Assembly: GCA_029783825.1 (NCBI GenBank)
Contig: JAREIK010002618.1
Coordinates: 633,171-697,170 of the forward strand
Direction of reading: 5' to 3'
Length of the DNA stretch: 64,000 nt
Origin: Sapria himalayana
Lineage: Eukaryota > Streptophyta > Magnoliopsida > Malpighiales > Rafflesiaceae
Shown here: positions 24,680 through 37,049 of the stretch, one piece after another
How positions within the stretch are numbered: position 1 is the stretch's first letter
Layout: the number at the start of each line of letters is the position of its first letter
Notes under the pieces: generated by a model
What the model saw: the letters and a program-made list of their open reading frames with translations, nothing else
Database searches by the model: none
Told to the model about the DNA's origin: nothing
Program-made: the position numbers and the translations under genes

Positions 24680-25775
24680 CCAAACACAACCACAAGATTG
24701 TGATAGTTTGTGGTGTAAGTATGTATAGTTTTTGTTAGAGAACTTGCAAACAAAAAAAATTATTATTTAATCGTGGCAATAATACTCAAGGAGGTATTAT
24801 TTTATGTTTCGAATAATTCGAAAAATGATGTCGTCCTTCATTTGCCCCAATCAATGAAATGCACGTATATATATTAAATAAATAAACTAGAATCTTTAAT
24901 ACTTATATGACATTAGGATTAGGCTAAGTAATGAAACCCAACCTGAATAAGATTTTGGACTTCTAAAGTAAATTTTTTTATATAATAATTTATACCAGCA
25001 GAGAATCATAATTATACGACCTCACTTATTCAAAATATTTAATGCCTTTTATTATTTAATACTAATTAATGTACTCATATTAAGATAACATATACTCATT
25101 TATTAAATGAAATCACTAATTATCCAATTCAATCAATTTCTAATTATTTTTCTGATACTTTTTACTAAACTTATATAAAGCATAAGATTAAAATCTTCTT
25201 GCAAGGTTTGACTTTGACAATATAAAAACAGATAAGTTTTCATAATAGTGTATCATTAATCCTTTTGACATGACATAGATTTTATCAATAATCAATATTT
25301 ATCATATATTTAAAAAAATTATCCAATTCAAAGAATTCTCAAAGAGTAACAGTATTTATAATAATTATGGTATATTTATTTATCAATTATGTATAAAATA
25401 ATTATACCATGTTGGTCCGGTTCAATATACTCAAATGTATTGGCATTGGAAGTTAGAACTTTACCATTTATCGTATTGTAATTTGTAAACAATCAATATA
25501 TTCAAGATAGACTTACTAATATATAGACTAAGAATCCTACTAATAGGACATCCAGTTCCATCTATATTATAAACAATAATTTATATTTCATAAGAACCAA
25601 TGATTTGACATTCTATGCATATACCAATCTATATGCATAGAATTATATATAAGCAAATTAAAAAACAAATAACTTTTTACAAATTTAGCTCATTATAAAA
25701 TATTTTATTAGAATTACAAGAAAATATAAATCAAAAAAATAATCATAAAAAACTTTTAGCATAAATTAGTTTCGA
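24680..25775. other. No gene seen
   Basis: A+T-rich DNA without recognisable coding or repeat structure. Confidence 0.45.
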
Positions 25776-25779
25776 TAAT

Positions 25780-26305
25780 TTTGTGTGTATGCGTGTGCGT
25801 GTGCGTGTGCATGCATGTATATTTATTTTATGCTATATACATGTGGCTCTTTTTCAAACCACAATATCATGCAATATATTTAAAATGTAGGTTTGATTTT
25901 GATTAAACTTCTTTAATTTTGATAAATCAAAAATATTTGCAAATTTGGATCTCAAAAGATAATTTTATAATAATATATTTTCTAATATATAGAATATGTA
26001 TTGTATGCACATGGATCTAACACATGTAGGTATGTATGTATGTATGTATGTATCTAGATATACATATACATATATACATGTATATATATATACACACACA
26101 TGTAGATAGATATATGTGATATATGGATACATATATATATGGCATATATAATGATATATACTACTTGAATATATGTATGTGTGTGCGTGTGTGTGTGTGT
26201 GTTGAAATATATATATATGTAAGTACAACAGTATACACACATACACATGTCTATAACAACATATAGTCAATACATTAATCATTAATATAAAGTTATATAT
26301 TGCAA

Positions 26306-26363
<58 letters not shown>

Positions 26364-26640
26364 ATTAATATAGAGTTATACATATAGACAAATACAACTT
26401 GAATATATGTGTCTATATATGTACTGAAATATAAGTAAGTAAGTATATGTGTGTGTGTGTGTATTAACAAATATTTTGAAGTAGTATATGTGTATAGATA
26501 TACTTTTATGTCTATCTATATATACATATACATATATTAAAGCATTATATATATATATATATATGCTATTGTATATAGTGCATGAATATATTATAGTGCA
26601 AGAATATATGGGTATAGATAGAGTATAGACATACCAAGTA
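25780..26640. repeat. Dense compound microsatellite field
   Basis: TG/CG, GTAT, TA, CA and GATA-type runs alternate. The longest is a pure TA run of ~55 bp at ~26303-26360. Open frames on the - strand here (such as 25965-26282) translate to alternating tyrosine, isoleucine, threonine and histidine, the signature of simple repeats. Confidence 0.9.
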
Positions 26641-27340
26641 TATATATACTATTGTATATATGTTTTATTTTTAATACAATTAAATATGTGTTAACCTATA
26701 TAAAAATACATATATCTATATTTACACACATGCACACACATATTTATATATTACTTGAATATATGCTTGTATATAGATATATAGACACATAAATAAATAC
26801 TATTATATATGTTTATTGTTTTTAATACAAATTAATATATAGGCATACATATATATTATAATATATGTATGTGTGTAACCAGTCATTTGTATAAAGAAAA
26901 TACAGTTTTGTTTGAAAATTGTTCTTATAAGCAATTTCATTATTAATAAAATTGTTAATTATAACTATAAATTTACCTTATAGTGGTATATATATAGTTT
27001 GTGTGTGAGTGTGTGTATTAATTGTAATTCAAATTAATATATTGGTATGCATTTATAATATAGTATGTATGTGTATTTGTCCAATCATTTGTATATCAAA
27101 TTGAAATTTCATCTGAATTTTTTAAAAAAACCAAGGTCATTATTAATAAATTTGTAAATTGTTCAGCTTATATTATCATATATATGTACATTATTTTCAA
27201 TGCAAATTAATATGTTAATATACACTACAAAGTATGATTATTTGTTCAATTATTTGTATAAATAATGAAATTTCATTTGATTATTTTGTTAAAAACTAGA
27301 TATTTTGTATAAATTGTAGCTATTTTGTTATCAATATCTC
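26640..27340. repeat. Degenerate tandem array, ~165-205-bp units, about four copies
   Basis: A recurring word, close to TTTTTAATACAAATTAATAT, appears near 26660, 26822, 27027 and 27200. The later copies are followed by CATTTGTATA-like sequence and then AATTTCAT or a related stretch. Unit lengths differ because TA/TG tracts inside them vary. No coding signal. Confidence 0.55.
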
Positions 27341-28450
27341 ATTTTGAATTATTAAATAAATATAAATTAAAATTTAGGATTAAATAAGTAGTCATCATAA
27401 TTTCAATATATTTCATTTACAATTAATTTTTTTTTATTCTAACATTACAAATTACAAATGAATTTCAAAAGAAATTAATGTCAACTTAATAATTTGTTTT
27501 GAATATCACATTGTGCAATATTTAATGTACATAACACACAATTGTATATTACAAATTATATCACATGTTATTACTATTGCATACTTATCACTTAATTACA
27601 AATCATTTTTTTTGTGTAATTTATACACACGTCATATAATTTTAATATTATTTCATTTATACATATCACAAATACATATGACAACACAATTTGAAATCAC
27701 ATGCACCACATAATTGAACACTATGCAATGTAACATTAACATACATAATAAATATTTAAATAATAATAATAAATAATTTGCTACAACATTTATTCTAGTC
27801 CAAGATGTCCAAAGTATGTTCCACCAACTTTGTTACCTAAGAAAAAAATAATAATGTTATACAAATATTCAAAAAAAAAAAGTGTGAGCATATGAGGACA
27901 TAGTTATATACATATATGATGTGTGTACACACAATAATATACACACATTTATGTACACGGCACTATATATATATATATATATATATATCTGCAATGTGGA
28001 TAGACTACTATATATAAACATGTATATATACACTTTTATCTACATATTCTACACACGCACACACACACACACTTGCATGTCTTGATTGTGTATATATGCA
28101 TGTTTGTAGTCACTAGGATTGCATTATAGCATTATATACTATATATTATTTATACATAGACATATTTGTATATAAAAAATTATATACATATATTGCCACC
28201 TATATTATCATATACTTAACAATATATATTCATATACGAGTATCCATAAACACACATATATACACACATTTTTATCTAGATATATTATATATACAATATA
28301 TATATACTCACTTGTTTTGATTATGTATATGTATGTTTGTAAACATGAGATTTCATTGTATAACATAAAAATCTATATGTACACATCTATCTAATATATC
28401 AATAAAAGATAGTATATACATGCATGTGTGTGTGTGTGTGTGTGTATAAT
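27341..28450. repeat. A+T-rich DNA with microsatellites
   Basis: TA runs at ~27966-27990 and scattered TATATACAC words; a (TG)n run at ~28427-28445. No gene seen. Confidence 0.7.
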
Positions 28451-29215
28451 ATATATACATATGTACTACTATTTCAAAGTGTAAGTGTGTATGTGTGTAA
28501 ATAGATATAAGCAATATTTTCATATAGATTGTTTTTTAAATGTGTGATTGCATGCCTGTACATAAGTAAATACTCATGACACAATACTACAATATATACA
28601 ATACATAATTTACACATGGACAATAATACAAATGTAATTATCATAATGAAAAAAATTATACCCAACAATTAATAATACATCAAACAAAATCATCCCAAAA
28701 CAAGTTCTACAACATAAGTATTTTACTTTAGTCTTTCTATGGTGTCCAACCTTGTTGGCTAAAATGATACACAATTTGCTAGTGCATTCTTCTAGAAGGA
28801 TGTTTAAATGTGAAATGATATAAGGAGAAGTGAACTCTATCACAAATATCATGTACCAAGCCAACTTTATAAATTAATGGAATGTTATTTATCTCTATCC
28901 CAAAAAATGAGTAAGCATATATTATTTCTTATTTTACAAATTTATATCAATTATCAATAAAATTAATAACATGCATGCTCACATTTAATATCCAAATTTT
29001 GCCAACATCTACAAGTGTATATTTTTATTTTGTTAAGATTTCAACATTAGCAATAGTTTGGCCAAAGCAAACTCAAAATATGTCATTCATAAATTGAAAA
29101 ACTACTAATAACTTGTAGGGTTTGCCTGAGTTTGGGGTAGACTAGTTTTATTATTTATGTTTCGTTTGCTTTAATTTTAATGGGTTGCTTGGGACAATAA
29201 GGGTGCATGAAGTAG
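28450..29215. other. No gene seen
   Basis: Two overlapping - strand open frames (28474-28668 and 28610-28864) have no recognisable domain. Confidence 0.4.
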
Positions 29216-29934
29216 TGTCTAAGTGAGGTAACAAATAGGCCATGCTGGGCTATCATGATCCATTTTTGTGGCCAAGTCAAGCCACCATGCCGAGAAGGAC
29301 TCGACATAAGTTGGGTGCCCAGGCCATGCTATGCCGGGTCAAATCAAACCATGCCTACTCTAGCTGATAGTGGCATGGCAATACCACTGCTAGATAGGCC
29401 ATTCACTGCCCTAGTGACCTTGTCCCTAGGACCCCACATAACACCCCATAGTCTATAATCCACAACCCAGCTACTAAGTTGCCTAGTGGCTAGTGCCTAA
29501 TGGGTGGTGGCACCCCTAGTGCCAAGTGGCACACTGCTATTATTGCACAATTGTAGTGGGTAGTAGATCAACATTACAAAGTGCAGTGTCGATCATGACC
29601 CACTATAAAACTATCTTTTATTTTTAAGTTTAAACTTTTAAGTAAATTTTTAATTTAAAAAAATATATATATCAACATTAAACTACAATACACTGTAAAT
29701 TAAAATAAATAAAATCAATGACTCAATAAAAAACATATGTTTCATTTTCAGCTTATGCGTCACAATATAGTTTGAAAAATAATCATAAAATGAGAAACTT
29801 TACAAATAAAGAAGAATATCATAACATCAGCAAAAAACATGCATCGCATGTAATGCTATTCCTCTAATATCTACAATTAGTCTATGTCTTTAGTATGGTT
29901 TAGATTGTCACATTTGATTCTGAAGTTAACACTA

Positions 29935-31160
29935 TTGGTTAACTCAATATCCTCAATGTTGTATGAGTTATTATCCATCATCAACTCTTTCATTTTATAT
30001 TGAATCCTCCAAGTCCTTTAAGAATGAAAGTGCTTCTATAATATTTGGTCAGAGATTAGATCTTTTATCTAAAATAATATTCATAGCCATAAAAAAAGTT
30101 GACTCAAATTCTATGCTAGACACCAAATGAATTAATAGACCACGTATTATATTAGATAACATGTTATAGGTAGATATATATGATTTCCATCAACTTAATA
30201 TATATGTTTAAATTCTTTATCATGTAATAAGATTAAGTAATAATCTATTTCTAAGTACCAAGATAAATAGCTTCTATTCAATAGATCACCTTGTCATTTT
30301 TTTCTATTGAACTAAATGGTAAAGTCATCATCTTTGAATATGGTGACCATTTCTGCACTTCTACACCTACCATACATAGTGTCAAAATATATAATTATGT
30401 TATCTAATTTTTTGTGAATCCAACCATCTTGTTTTTTAATTAGTTCAAGATGGTAGATAAATATTTTAATATATCTTCTACCTCTTCCAACTTAACTCTA
30501 TGATCCACATATGCATCCAAGTAATAAATATATCAAATGGAAGACTAGTATTATAAATACTTGATTTCTATTTCAAAATCCAAAACACTAAAATTTAGAT
30601 GTCCTTTATAATTATTAATTATACTATTAATGTTATATATGCACCCAAGCACACTAAAAGTGATAGAAGTGCCCACTAATAAGCACATGTTATTCATTTC
30701 AAAAAAAATCTTCAGGAATTTCAAAAATAAATTTCTTGTCTCTCAATCACATTTGTCAATAAGTTCATTATTTTTATTATCGATGTAATTAGATATCATA
30801 TGTTGATATTTAACACATAACTCTAATATTAGGTATGTATAATTCCAATGATTTGTGATATCCATTTATAATTATTTTAGGCTTGTTAAAAAATATAAAG
30901 TGTGTCTCTTGTTATCTACTATGTATTCTATAATATATTAATGAATTTTTTAAGTTTTCTATTGGGGCAAAATACCTTTCATTCTTTCTTACACTATTTG
31001 GTTACTCACGTGATACATATACCTAACGTGAAAAATATGACCAAAAGGCTCATATCTAATAGTTCTAACAAATATAATTCAAAGATGATATCATTATTTG
31101 AAGTATTATAGAATATGATGCTAAATATTTTATTTTGAATGTCATATTACCTAAATATTT
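29935..31160 (-). pseudogene. hAT transposase relic with C-terminal dimerisation domain
   Basis: Read on the - strand. HVRYMYHVSNQIV (near 31010) matches the hAT HxRCxxHxLNLxV motif. MDITNHWNYTYLILEL (~30870) matches the RWNSTYLML motif, with FLKFLKIF following at ~30740. The C-terminal hATC dimerisation domain lies at ~30155-29985: ESTFFMAMNIILDKR and IIEALSFLKDLED are close to the family SxAFSxxxRxLDxxR and xxALxCxxDWL pattern. The order and spacing are those of a normal transposase, and the BED zinc finger was not found. Multiple stops and frameshifts make it inactive. Such transposases cut and paste the element in the nucleus as dimers. Confidence 0.8.
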
Positions 31161-31399
31161 TCGTTTTTACTCATATATGATAGAGTCATAAAGAGGATAG
31201 AAAATTTTAGGAAATCCAATAAAATCATAAAAGTTTATAATTAAAATTGTTATAGTGAGTAGAGAGACATATGAATGAAGTATCATTATGACTAGTCCAT
31301 ATATTGGATATCCAGAATACCATTCTACTATGTTTCTGGAATTAATTAATTACTAATTATTTTAATTTTATTATGTTAATTAATCCTATTAGTAGACCT

Positions 31400-31920
31400 A
31401 GGAATTCCATGATAATCATGTTGAAAATATATTTGCATTATATTAATTACTTTAAGATCTCTCAAAAATCTAATCAAAATATGCATGATAATAATCAATT
31501 TTTTTATGTCTTCTCTCTCAAACTCACTGTGAGTGGGTCAATGAACCTAAAGTTAATCCAACTTCAAAGACATCACCATTAAGTTGAGTTTACTTGGGAT
31601 CCAATATACCTTATTTTTTAGGGTAATTATTAGCATGTCTCTTAATGTAACTAGTATCATCAGTTTTTTTTTATGTTTGTATTATATTAACTACTACTCT
31701 AAGGTCTCCCCAAAATCTAATCTGAAGATTAATGCTAGCAATTAATTTTTTATGCCTTCTCTCTCAAACTCATTATGGTAAATGAATGAAGCTCAATAAA
31801 CTAGAAGTTGAACCGACTTTAAAAATCTTATCGTTAAGTTGAGTTTGCTTGAGATCTAATGCAACTTATTTTTTAATACATTAATTAACATATCTATTAA
31901 GGTAACTAGTATCACCAGTA
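31400..31920. repeat. Diverged tandem duplication, ~250-bp unit x2, inside hAT 2
   Basis: Landmarks recur about 244-254 bp apart: CTTCTCTCTCAAACTCA, AAGTTGAGTTT, ACTTATTTTTTA-like and GTAACTAGTATCA. The copies differ at many positions, so the duplication is old. Confidence 0.75.
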
Positions 31921-32689
31921 CTCTTAAATTCACATATTTTTTATAATTTATACACTATGTCGATTTTCTTCGATGCCCCAAAATTTTTTATTTTTAATCA
32001 TATTAAAGCGCATCTAAACTACTAGAGTTAACCGAATTTTTAGAAGTTTTAGGTTAATGGATAGAGGCAATAGGATTGGGAGAAACCCCAATTTTAGCTT
32101 CGGACCTTTCAATTTAGGTTGTTATTATTATCTTTGTTTGGGTTTAGTTCATTTTCATTAAATTCTTAATTTATTACTATTTTAATTTGTTACATTGGAC
32201 TAGAAATGGGAGAAACATAGATATCTTTTTTGGTATGTTAATATTTATTTTAATTTATTAATTAATGCAACAATTACTAAATAAAAAAAATTAATTCTAA
32301 TACATTTGTAATGTGTGCCTTAACTTTATGTGTCTGGTGGGCATTTTGGATGCTCGGTCTTGTTTTCTCGTGTCTTATGGTTGATGTTCATTAACAAATT
32401 TATTACCTATTGGGGTGCCCAAATGGTTGAATGTGATGGGGAAAATGGTGGGACTACTTTTTTTTGATATTTTGTTGTGTCATTGGCCTTGTCAACATAT
32501 GAGGCACACTAGCCAAGCCTGACAAGACATGAGGCCCATGCAACCCTGGCCTTGCATGGTATGAGTCAAGTCACTGGTTGTTATGACCATGATCCAGGCA
32601 CAATTTTTGACATTCCATGCCTTGACATGCACGGTTGAATTAAGTCGTGCCTAAGTTGCCCGACCCACTTAAGACCTTTGTGTGTGCGT

Positions 32690-33145
32690 AAAAATAGGAA
32701 AAAATAGCACTTTATGGGTTGTTCCTATCTCACGTGAAAAAGTCACTATCCTCCTTCCCTTCACCCCTACAAGGTTTTTTTAAAAACCTCACAAAAGGTT
32801 TTCTTCCAAAAAAAAAATAACTTTTGTCAAGTTTGTTTAGAATAAGGAAGTGGTCCTATTTAGGGATTAGACTGCCATTATGTATGATATTTTTCTTCTA
32901 AAAATTTTTGTACATAATGGCTTTTAGGTGTTCATGCAATGATCGTGCAATATTCATGTGGAAGACTTACAATTATTTGTGTGGTGCTTGGGTGCTCATG
33001 ATTATATTGAAAATACAAATAGATACTCAAGTGTTTTGATTCTAATTTATTTGTTAAGTGTGGCATGCAATTATTATAATTTGGATTGTTAATTGGGTAT
33101 AAAATTATTTGTGTGTGAATGTATATATATTCTATCATTTTGGGC
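32690..33145. other. No gene seen
   Basis: Ordinary A+T-rich DNA between hAT 2 and a microsatellite. Confidence 0.4.
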
Positions 33146-33149
33146 AGAA

Positions 33150-33264
33150 CATGTATATATATATATGTGTGTGTGTGTGCGTGCGTGCGTGTGTGTGTGT
33201 GTATTGATGGTTTGAATTTATAATGTGAGATTTCATAAATTCAATATATATATATATATATATC
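33150..33264 (+). repeat. TA/TG microsatellite cluster
   Basis: TA run, then a (TG)n tract with GTGC interruptions at ~33168-33202, and a further TA run near 33246-33262. Confidence 0.9.
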
Positions 33265-33479
33265 ATATAAAATATATTGCAAAATTTGAAATGATTTGGA
33301 ATTCATTGTATTTTGGTAAAGTTAACTACATAATTTTAAAAAATATAAATCATGAAATAAAATTAATTAACTAATTGTTGGACTAAGATTTAATTTAGTA
33401 AATCATTACTGGTTTTTGGGTTATGTCTCGATCAGTCCCCTACATGGAATAAAGTTGCACATCCATTATTGAGAAACTG

Positions 33480-34850
33480 ATAATAATGCTATATATGCAT
33501 ACTCAGATGGAAAACCCAATATTTTTCAATTTTTTAAATGCGCATCTTGTTAAGATAGCAATATTAACATTAACTTTCCCAATACAAACTCACAATATTT
33601 TTCAATGTTAGACATTACTTTTTTTTTTAATTTTCGGAGCAATGATTCCATTCCAACAGGGTAATTCTACCTTATGTTTAACAAACATCATACATTGCTT
33701 TATCTATGCTCCATTTGAAAACTACATATCGAATGATGAAGTTCAACATGAACCCGAGTATTAAAAGACTTCATAAGACTGCTTGTCATTTCGTCCATCT
33801 TTTCAGTCGAAACTTAGATATTGCTTGATGTTTAGGCTCATTTGTTTAAACCCAAAATGCATGAGTTTCATTGAATTTTTTTAGTTCTACAAAATATACA
33901 TTATAATAAAAATACAGCCTATCATATGCAAAAGTATCATGCTAGTTTAGAGTATTTTCCTTCTTCTTGCTCTCTTTAATATTGTACTTACTCAAAATAC
34001 TACTATAATTCTTTTTTAATGAGGATAATAATAAAAATGATTTGACGTACCAAATAACTATTGAAAAATATGCAAAAGAGTTGGGTGTATGTTGGATATA
34101 ATTATAACATCTCTATCAACAATAACTTTCTTTTAATTTTCAATAAACCAAAGCCAGTCATTATAATACTTCAAACTCATCACTCCAATGTTGAAGGAAA
34201 GATCAAAGCATTAACAACATTGTCAATTAAAACAACATTACTATAAGGTCGAACAACAAGTATAAATATATCAATATCCTCCAAAGAATGAATGTGCAAA
34301 TTATGGAAAGTATGTACTTGAATAACATTAGAATTTTCTATCGCATGACTAATAATCTTCAAAGAATAATCATCAATTTTACATACCAAAAATATCTCAT
34401 TGGAAAAAGTTTTTTTTTTTTTCAATTTATACCGAATCTTCAAGCAATTGACAACAAATAAACAACATCATAAAAATCAATTATGCTAGAGAATGTTTGA
34501 CCCACCATTATAATGGCATTATCATATCGAGATAATTCAAGTGTAAAATCATGTTAATGAGCACATTTTGATAAAAACCCAAATGATGTTAATAATTGAT
34601 CACGGGGTTAGATGGCCTTTGTGTATATGTAATGACTTATGCATTATCAATAGGTGTAGAACTTGAACCAATAACTAAGTTGTACACACACATTAATTAA
34701 GTATCATTATGAATAATAATTAGATATAATTTTAAAAGATAATTAATTGTATAATATTCATTGTAATATAAAAGATATTACATTGACGTGTGAAACTAAA
34801 ACTTTTTGATTGCAATAACAATTGGAATCAAATAGATAAGATAATGCATA
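33480..34850 (-). mobile_element. MULE relic, copy A of a dispersed repeat
   Basis: Collinear with ~54870-56300 in the same orientation. Matching landmarks include the pair CCTCCAAAGAATGA and CCTCTAAAGAATGA, GATAAAAACCCA and GATGAAAACCCA, and ACCAATAACTAAG in both. It holds a Mutator-type transposase fragment on the - strand. No termini were identified. Confidence 0.6.
34030..34443 (-). pseudogene. MuDR-type transposase fragment (zinc region and MULE domain)
   Basis: From 34443 the - strand reads KIISHAIENSNVIQVHTFHN, then HSLED, resembling the N-terminal MuDR region in which a cysteine-rich CPW motif precedes VHTxxxxHxC. In the related copy at 55.8 kb a matching stretch begins DCP. A second block, NDWLWFIE, then VIIISNIHPTLL, matches the MULE transposase core pattern in which a tryptophan-rich stretch precedes IISDRHxxLL. 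The piece between them (most of the first half of the catalytic domain) is deleted. Stops are present. Confidence 0.6.
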
Positions 34851-35045
34851 TCATTAAATCATATCATCTTCAACATAGATTCATCATCTTCAAGCGGAAG
34901 CATGCAAGAAAGTTGAAATTTTACTATGAAGTGAATGTTGAAAGTATTTAATTGTATGTTCATTTCGACACAAACACACACACACACACAGAGAGACAAA
35001 TGAAGTGTATATATGCATATATACTACATATATAATATATATGTT

Positions 35046-35080
35046 CGTGCCGACACGGCATGACCCATTTGACACCTCTA
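35046..35080 (-). mobile_element. Lone hAT terminus
   Basis: In reverse complement it reads TAGAGGTGTCAAATGGGTC followed by ATGCCGTGTCGGCACG, a typical plant hAT end. The rest of the element is missing; a TA-rich microsatellite adjoins it. Confidence 0.55.
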
Positions 35081-35089
35081 GTTACATTT

Positions 35090-35830
35090 AATCTTTAATC
35101 ATATTACATCAAAGGTGGTGTACCTTTTATGATTTTATGACATTTTCTAAATACATCAATATTCATCCAAAATAGATGTTCCACTTATAAGAATTTATGG
35201 TAGTTATCAAACCAATAAGTCTTTCCTTTTTTGCTCAGATAAAATGCATCTGAGTCTTCTATGCAATAAGGACAAACTAATTTCTCTACAGTATTCCATC
35301 ATGACAGTATTGAATATATAAGAAAGTCATTTATAGTCTACATTTTGAAACTCTACTTTTAATATATATCATTTGTTCGATATCATGCTTTCACAAATTT
35401 TTGAGCTCCACTATGAGATGCTACAAAAAAATATTCAATTTTATCTTTTGGATTTCTTAGACCAGGCAAGATAACACACAAAAAGCATATATTCAATTTC
35501 ATGCATATCTATGATGGTAAATTATAAGGTCTAATAATAATCAGTCATGAAAATTATTGTTGCCCTGTTTATCCAAATGACTGAAATCCATCTATGCATA
35601 GCCCTAATCTAATATTTCAACTTTTATCTACAAAAAACGGATGACAATCATCAAAATATTTCTAAGAAGAAGAATCTAAACAATATTACATCACGTCATC
35701 TTGAATAATATGCTATTTGTGCCAACTCATATTATTAGTAGTGGTTTTATATGCAAATAATCTTTGCAAACGAAGAGTCACCAAAAAATAATATATCTTT
35801 TTATGAGGAATATTTGTTTTCTACCATTTA
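35090..35830 (-). pseudogene. CACTA TNP2-type transposase fragment (second copy)
   Basis: Collinear at DNA level with ~41540-42260 inside the CACTA element. The translated - strand includes a stretch parallel to YFDDIHPSF...RLVLCID of that copy, and the ISDF and SDAFxL-type segments. It lies outside the CACTA TIRs, so it derives from another insertion. It is cut off at ~35830, where a TG microsatellite begins. Confidence 0.75.
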
Positions 35831-35837
35831 CATGTTT

Positions 35838-36131
35838 ATATGTGTGTGTGTGTGTGTGTGTGTGTATGTTTATATGTCTATATATATACATATAATCATA
35901 CACACACACATAAATATATATACATATAAACATGCATATATATGTGTGTGTGTGTGTGCCTGTGAATGTATATGTTTATATGTCTATAACACACACACAT
36001 GTGTGTGTGTGTGTGTAAAATTATATGCACACACACACATATATGTGTGTGTATATGGTATGTCTACATATATATATACACATATAAACATACACACAAA
36101 TACACATACACATATATATACATATAAACAA

Positions 36132-36195
<64 letters not shown>

Positions 36196-36343
36196 GTATA
36201 TATATTTATATTTATATTTATATGTATATGTGTGTGTCTATGTTTATATGTTTATCTAAATATATACATATAAACATATTAAATTCTTTCACACACACAC
36301 ACACATATATATACACGCACACACACACACACACAAATATACC

Positions 36344-36384
<41 letters not shown>

Positions 36385-36393
36385 ATATGTATA
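35838..36393 (+). repeat. Compound TG/TA/CA microsatellite block, left of CACTA insertion
   Basis: Long TG tracts (~35838-35866, 36156-36180, 36350-36381) alternate with TATATA and CACACA. A 229-codon open frame at 35751-36440 is a by-product of the repeat. Confidence 0.93.
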
Positions 36394-36421
36394 CACTAAA
36401 TGAAAGAAGCAAAATTAGAGA
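36394..36421 (+). repeat. Left TIR of CACTA element
   Basis: Starts with the diagnostic CACTA. About 22 of the first 28 positions match the other end when one gap is allowed. Confidence 0.82.
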
Positions 36422-37049
36422 TGGTCAAATCCATTTCTAATTACTTCACAATGTATGAATTAATGATCTCAATAGAAATAAAAAGATTTTATTTCTAAAA
36501 GGCTCCTTTCTAAATTTTAGAAATGGAAATTACCTAGACATTTCTCACGTGTGATTGAAATTTGTTTTTTCTAACTATAGTGATGAGAATGGGATCTTGA
36601 TTTACATTTCCATTCCTATACTAAAATAGTGATTGGATAGAATAAAGATACAAAATTAATTTCTAAATTAGAAATATAATTGAAATGACATATTCCATTT
36701 CTATTTTCTGCAATATAAACATGTATCATTTGGTGTAGTTTCTATATATTGTGTACAATATATAAATATATTCAAAAACCATATACCATATAATCTAGTA
36801 AGTACACGTACATTTATATTACTTATCAAAAAAAATATAGTAAGTACATGCACTTTATTTCTCCAATAACATTCACATAATAGTCCTAAAAAGTATAACA
36901 TCAAATAACAAATATCAAATTCAGCTTTTTGAGTATACATTAATATCATTAAAAAATAGGAACACCAAAAATAAAAGTTTAGCACAATAAATTTCTTTAG
37001 AAAAATATAATTACACAACATAACAAAGAGCTATGAGTCATTGTCGAGA

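Larger units (their letters stand above)
29222..32684 (-). mobile_element. Decayed hAT element 2
   Basis: The left end reads GTGAGGTAACAAATAGGCC. The right end in reverse complement reads AAAGGTCTTAAGTGGGTC. Both resemble the hAT terminus at 35.05 kb (TAGAGGTGTCAAATGGGTC). G+C-richer subterminal zones (~29222-29600 and ~32450-32684), rich in GCC, GGCC and CATGCC, flank an hAT transposase relic. The 8-bp flanks do not give a convincing TSD, so the ends may be off by a few bases. Confidence 0.6.

Noticed and set aside
26280..26480. Possible CRISPR-like or origin-like repeats
   Set aside because: These are plain TA/TG microsatellites with no spacer structure; CRISPR arrays are not expected in a plant genome.
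35751..36440. 229-codon open frame on +
   Set aside because: Almost entirely microsatellite (TG, TA, CA); it runs across the CACTA insertion end.
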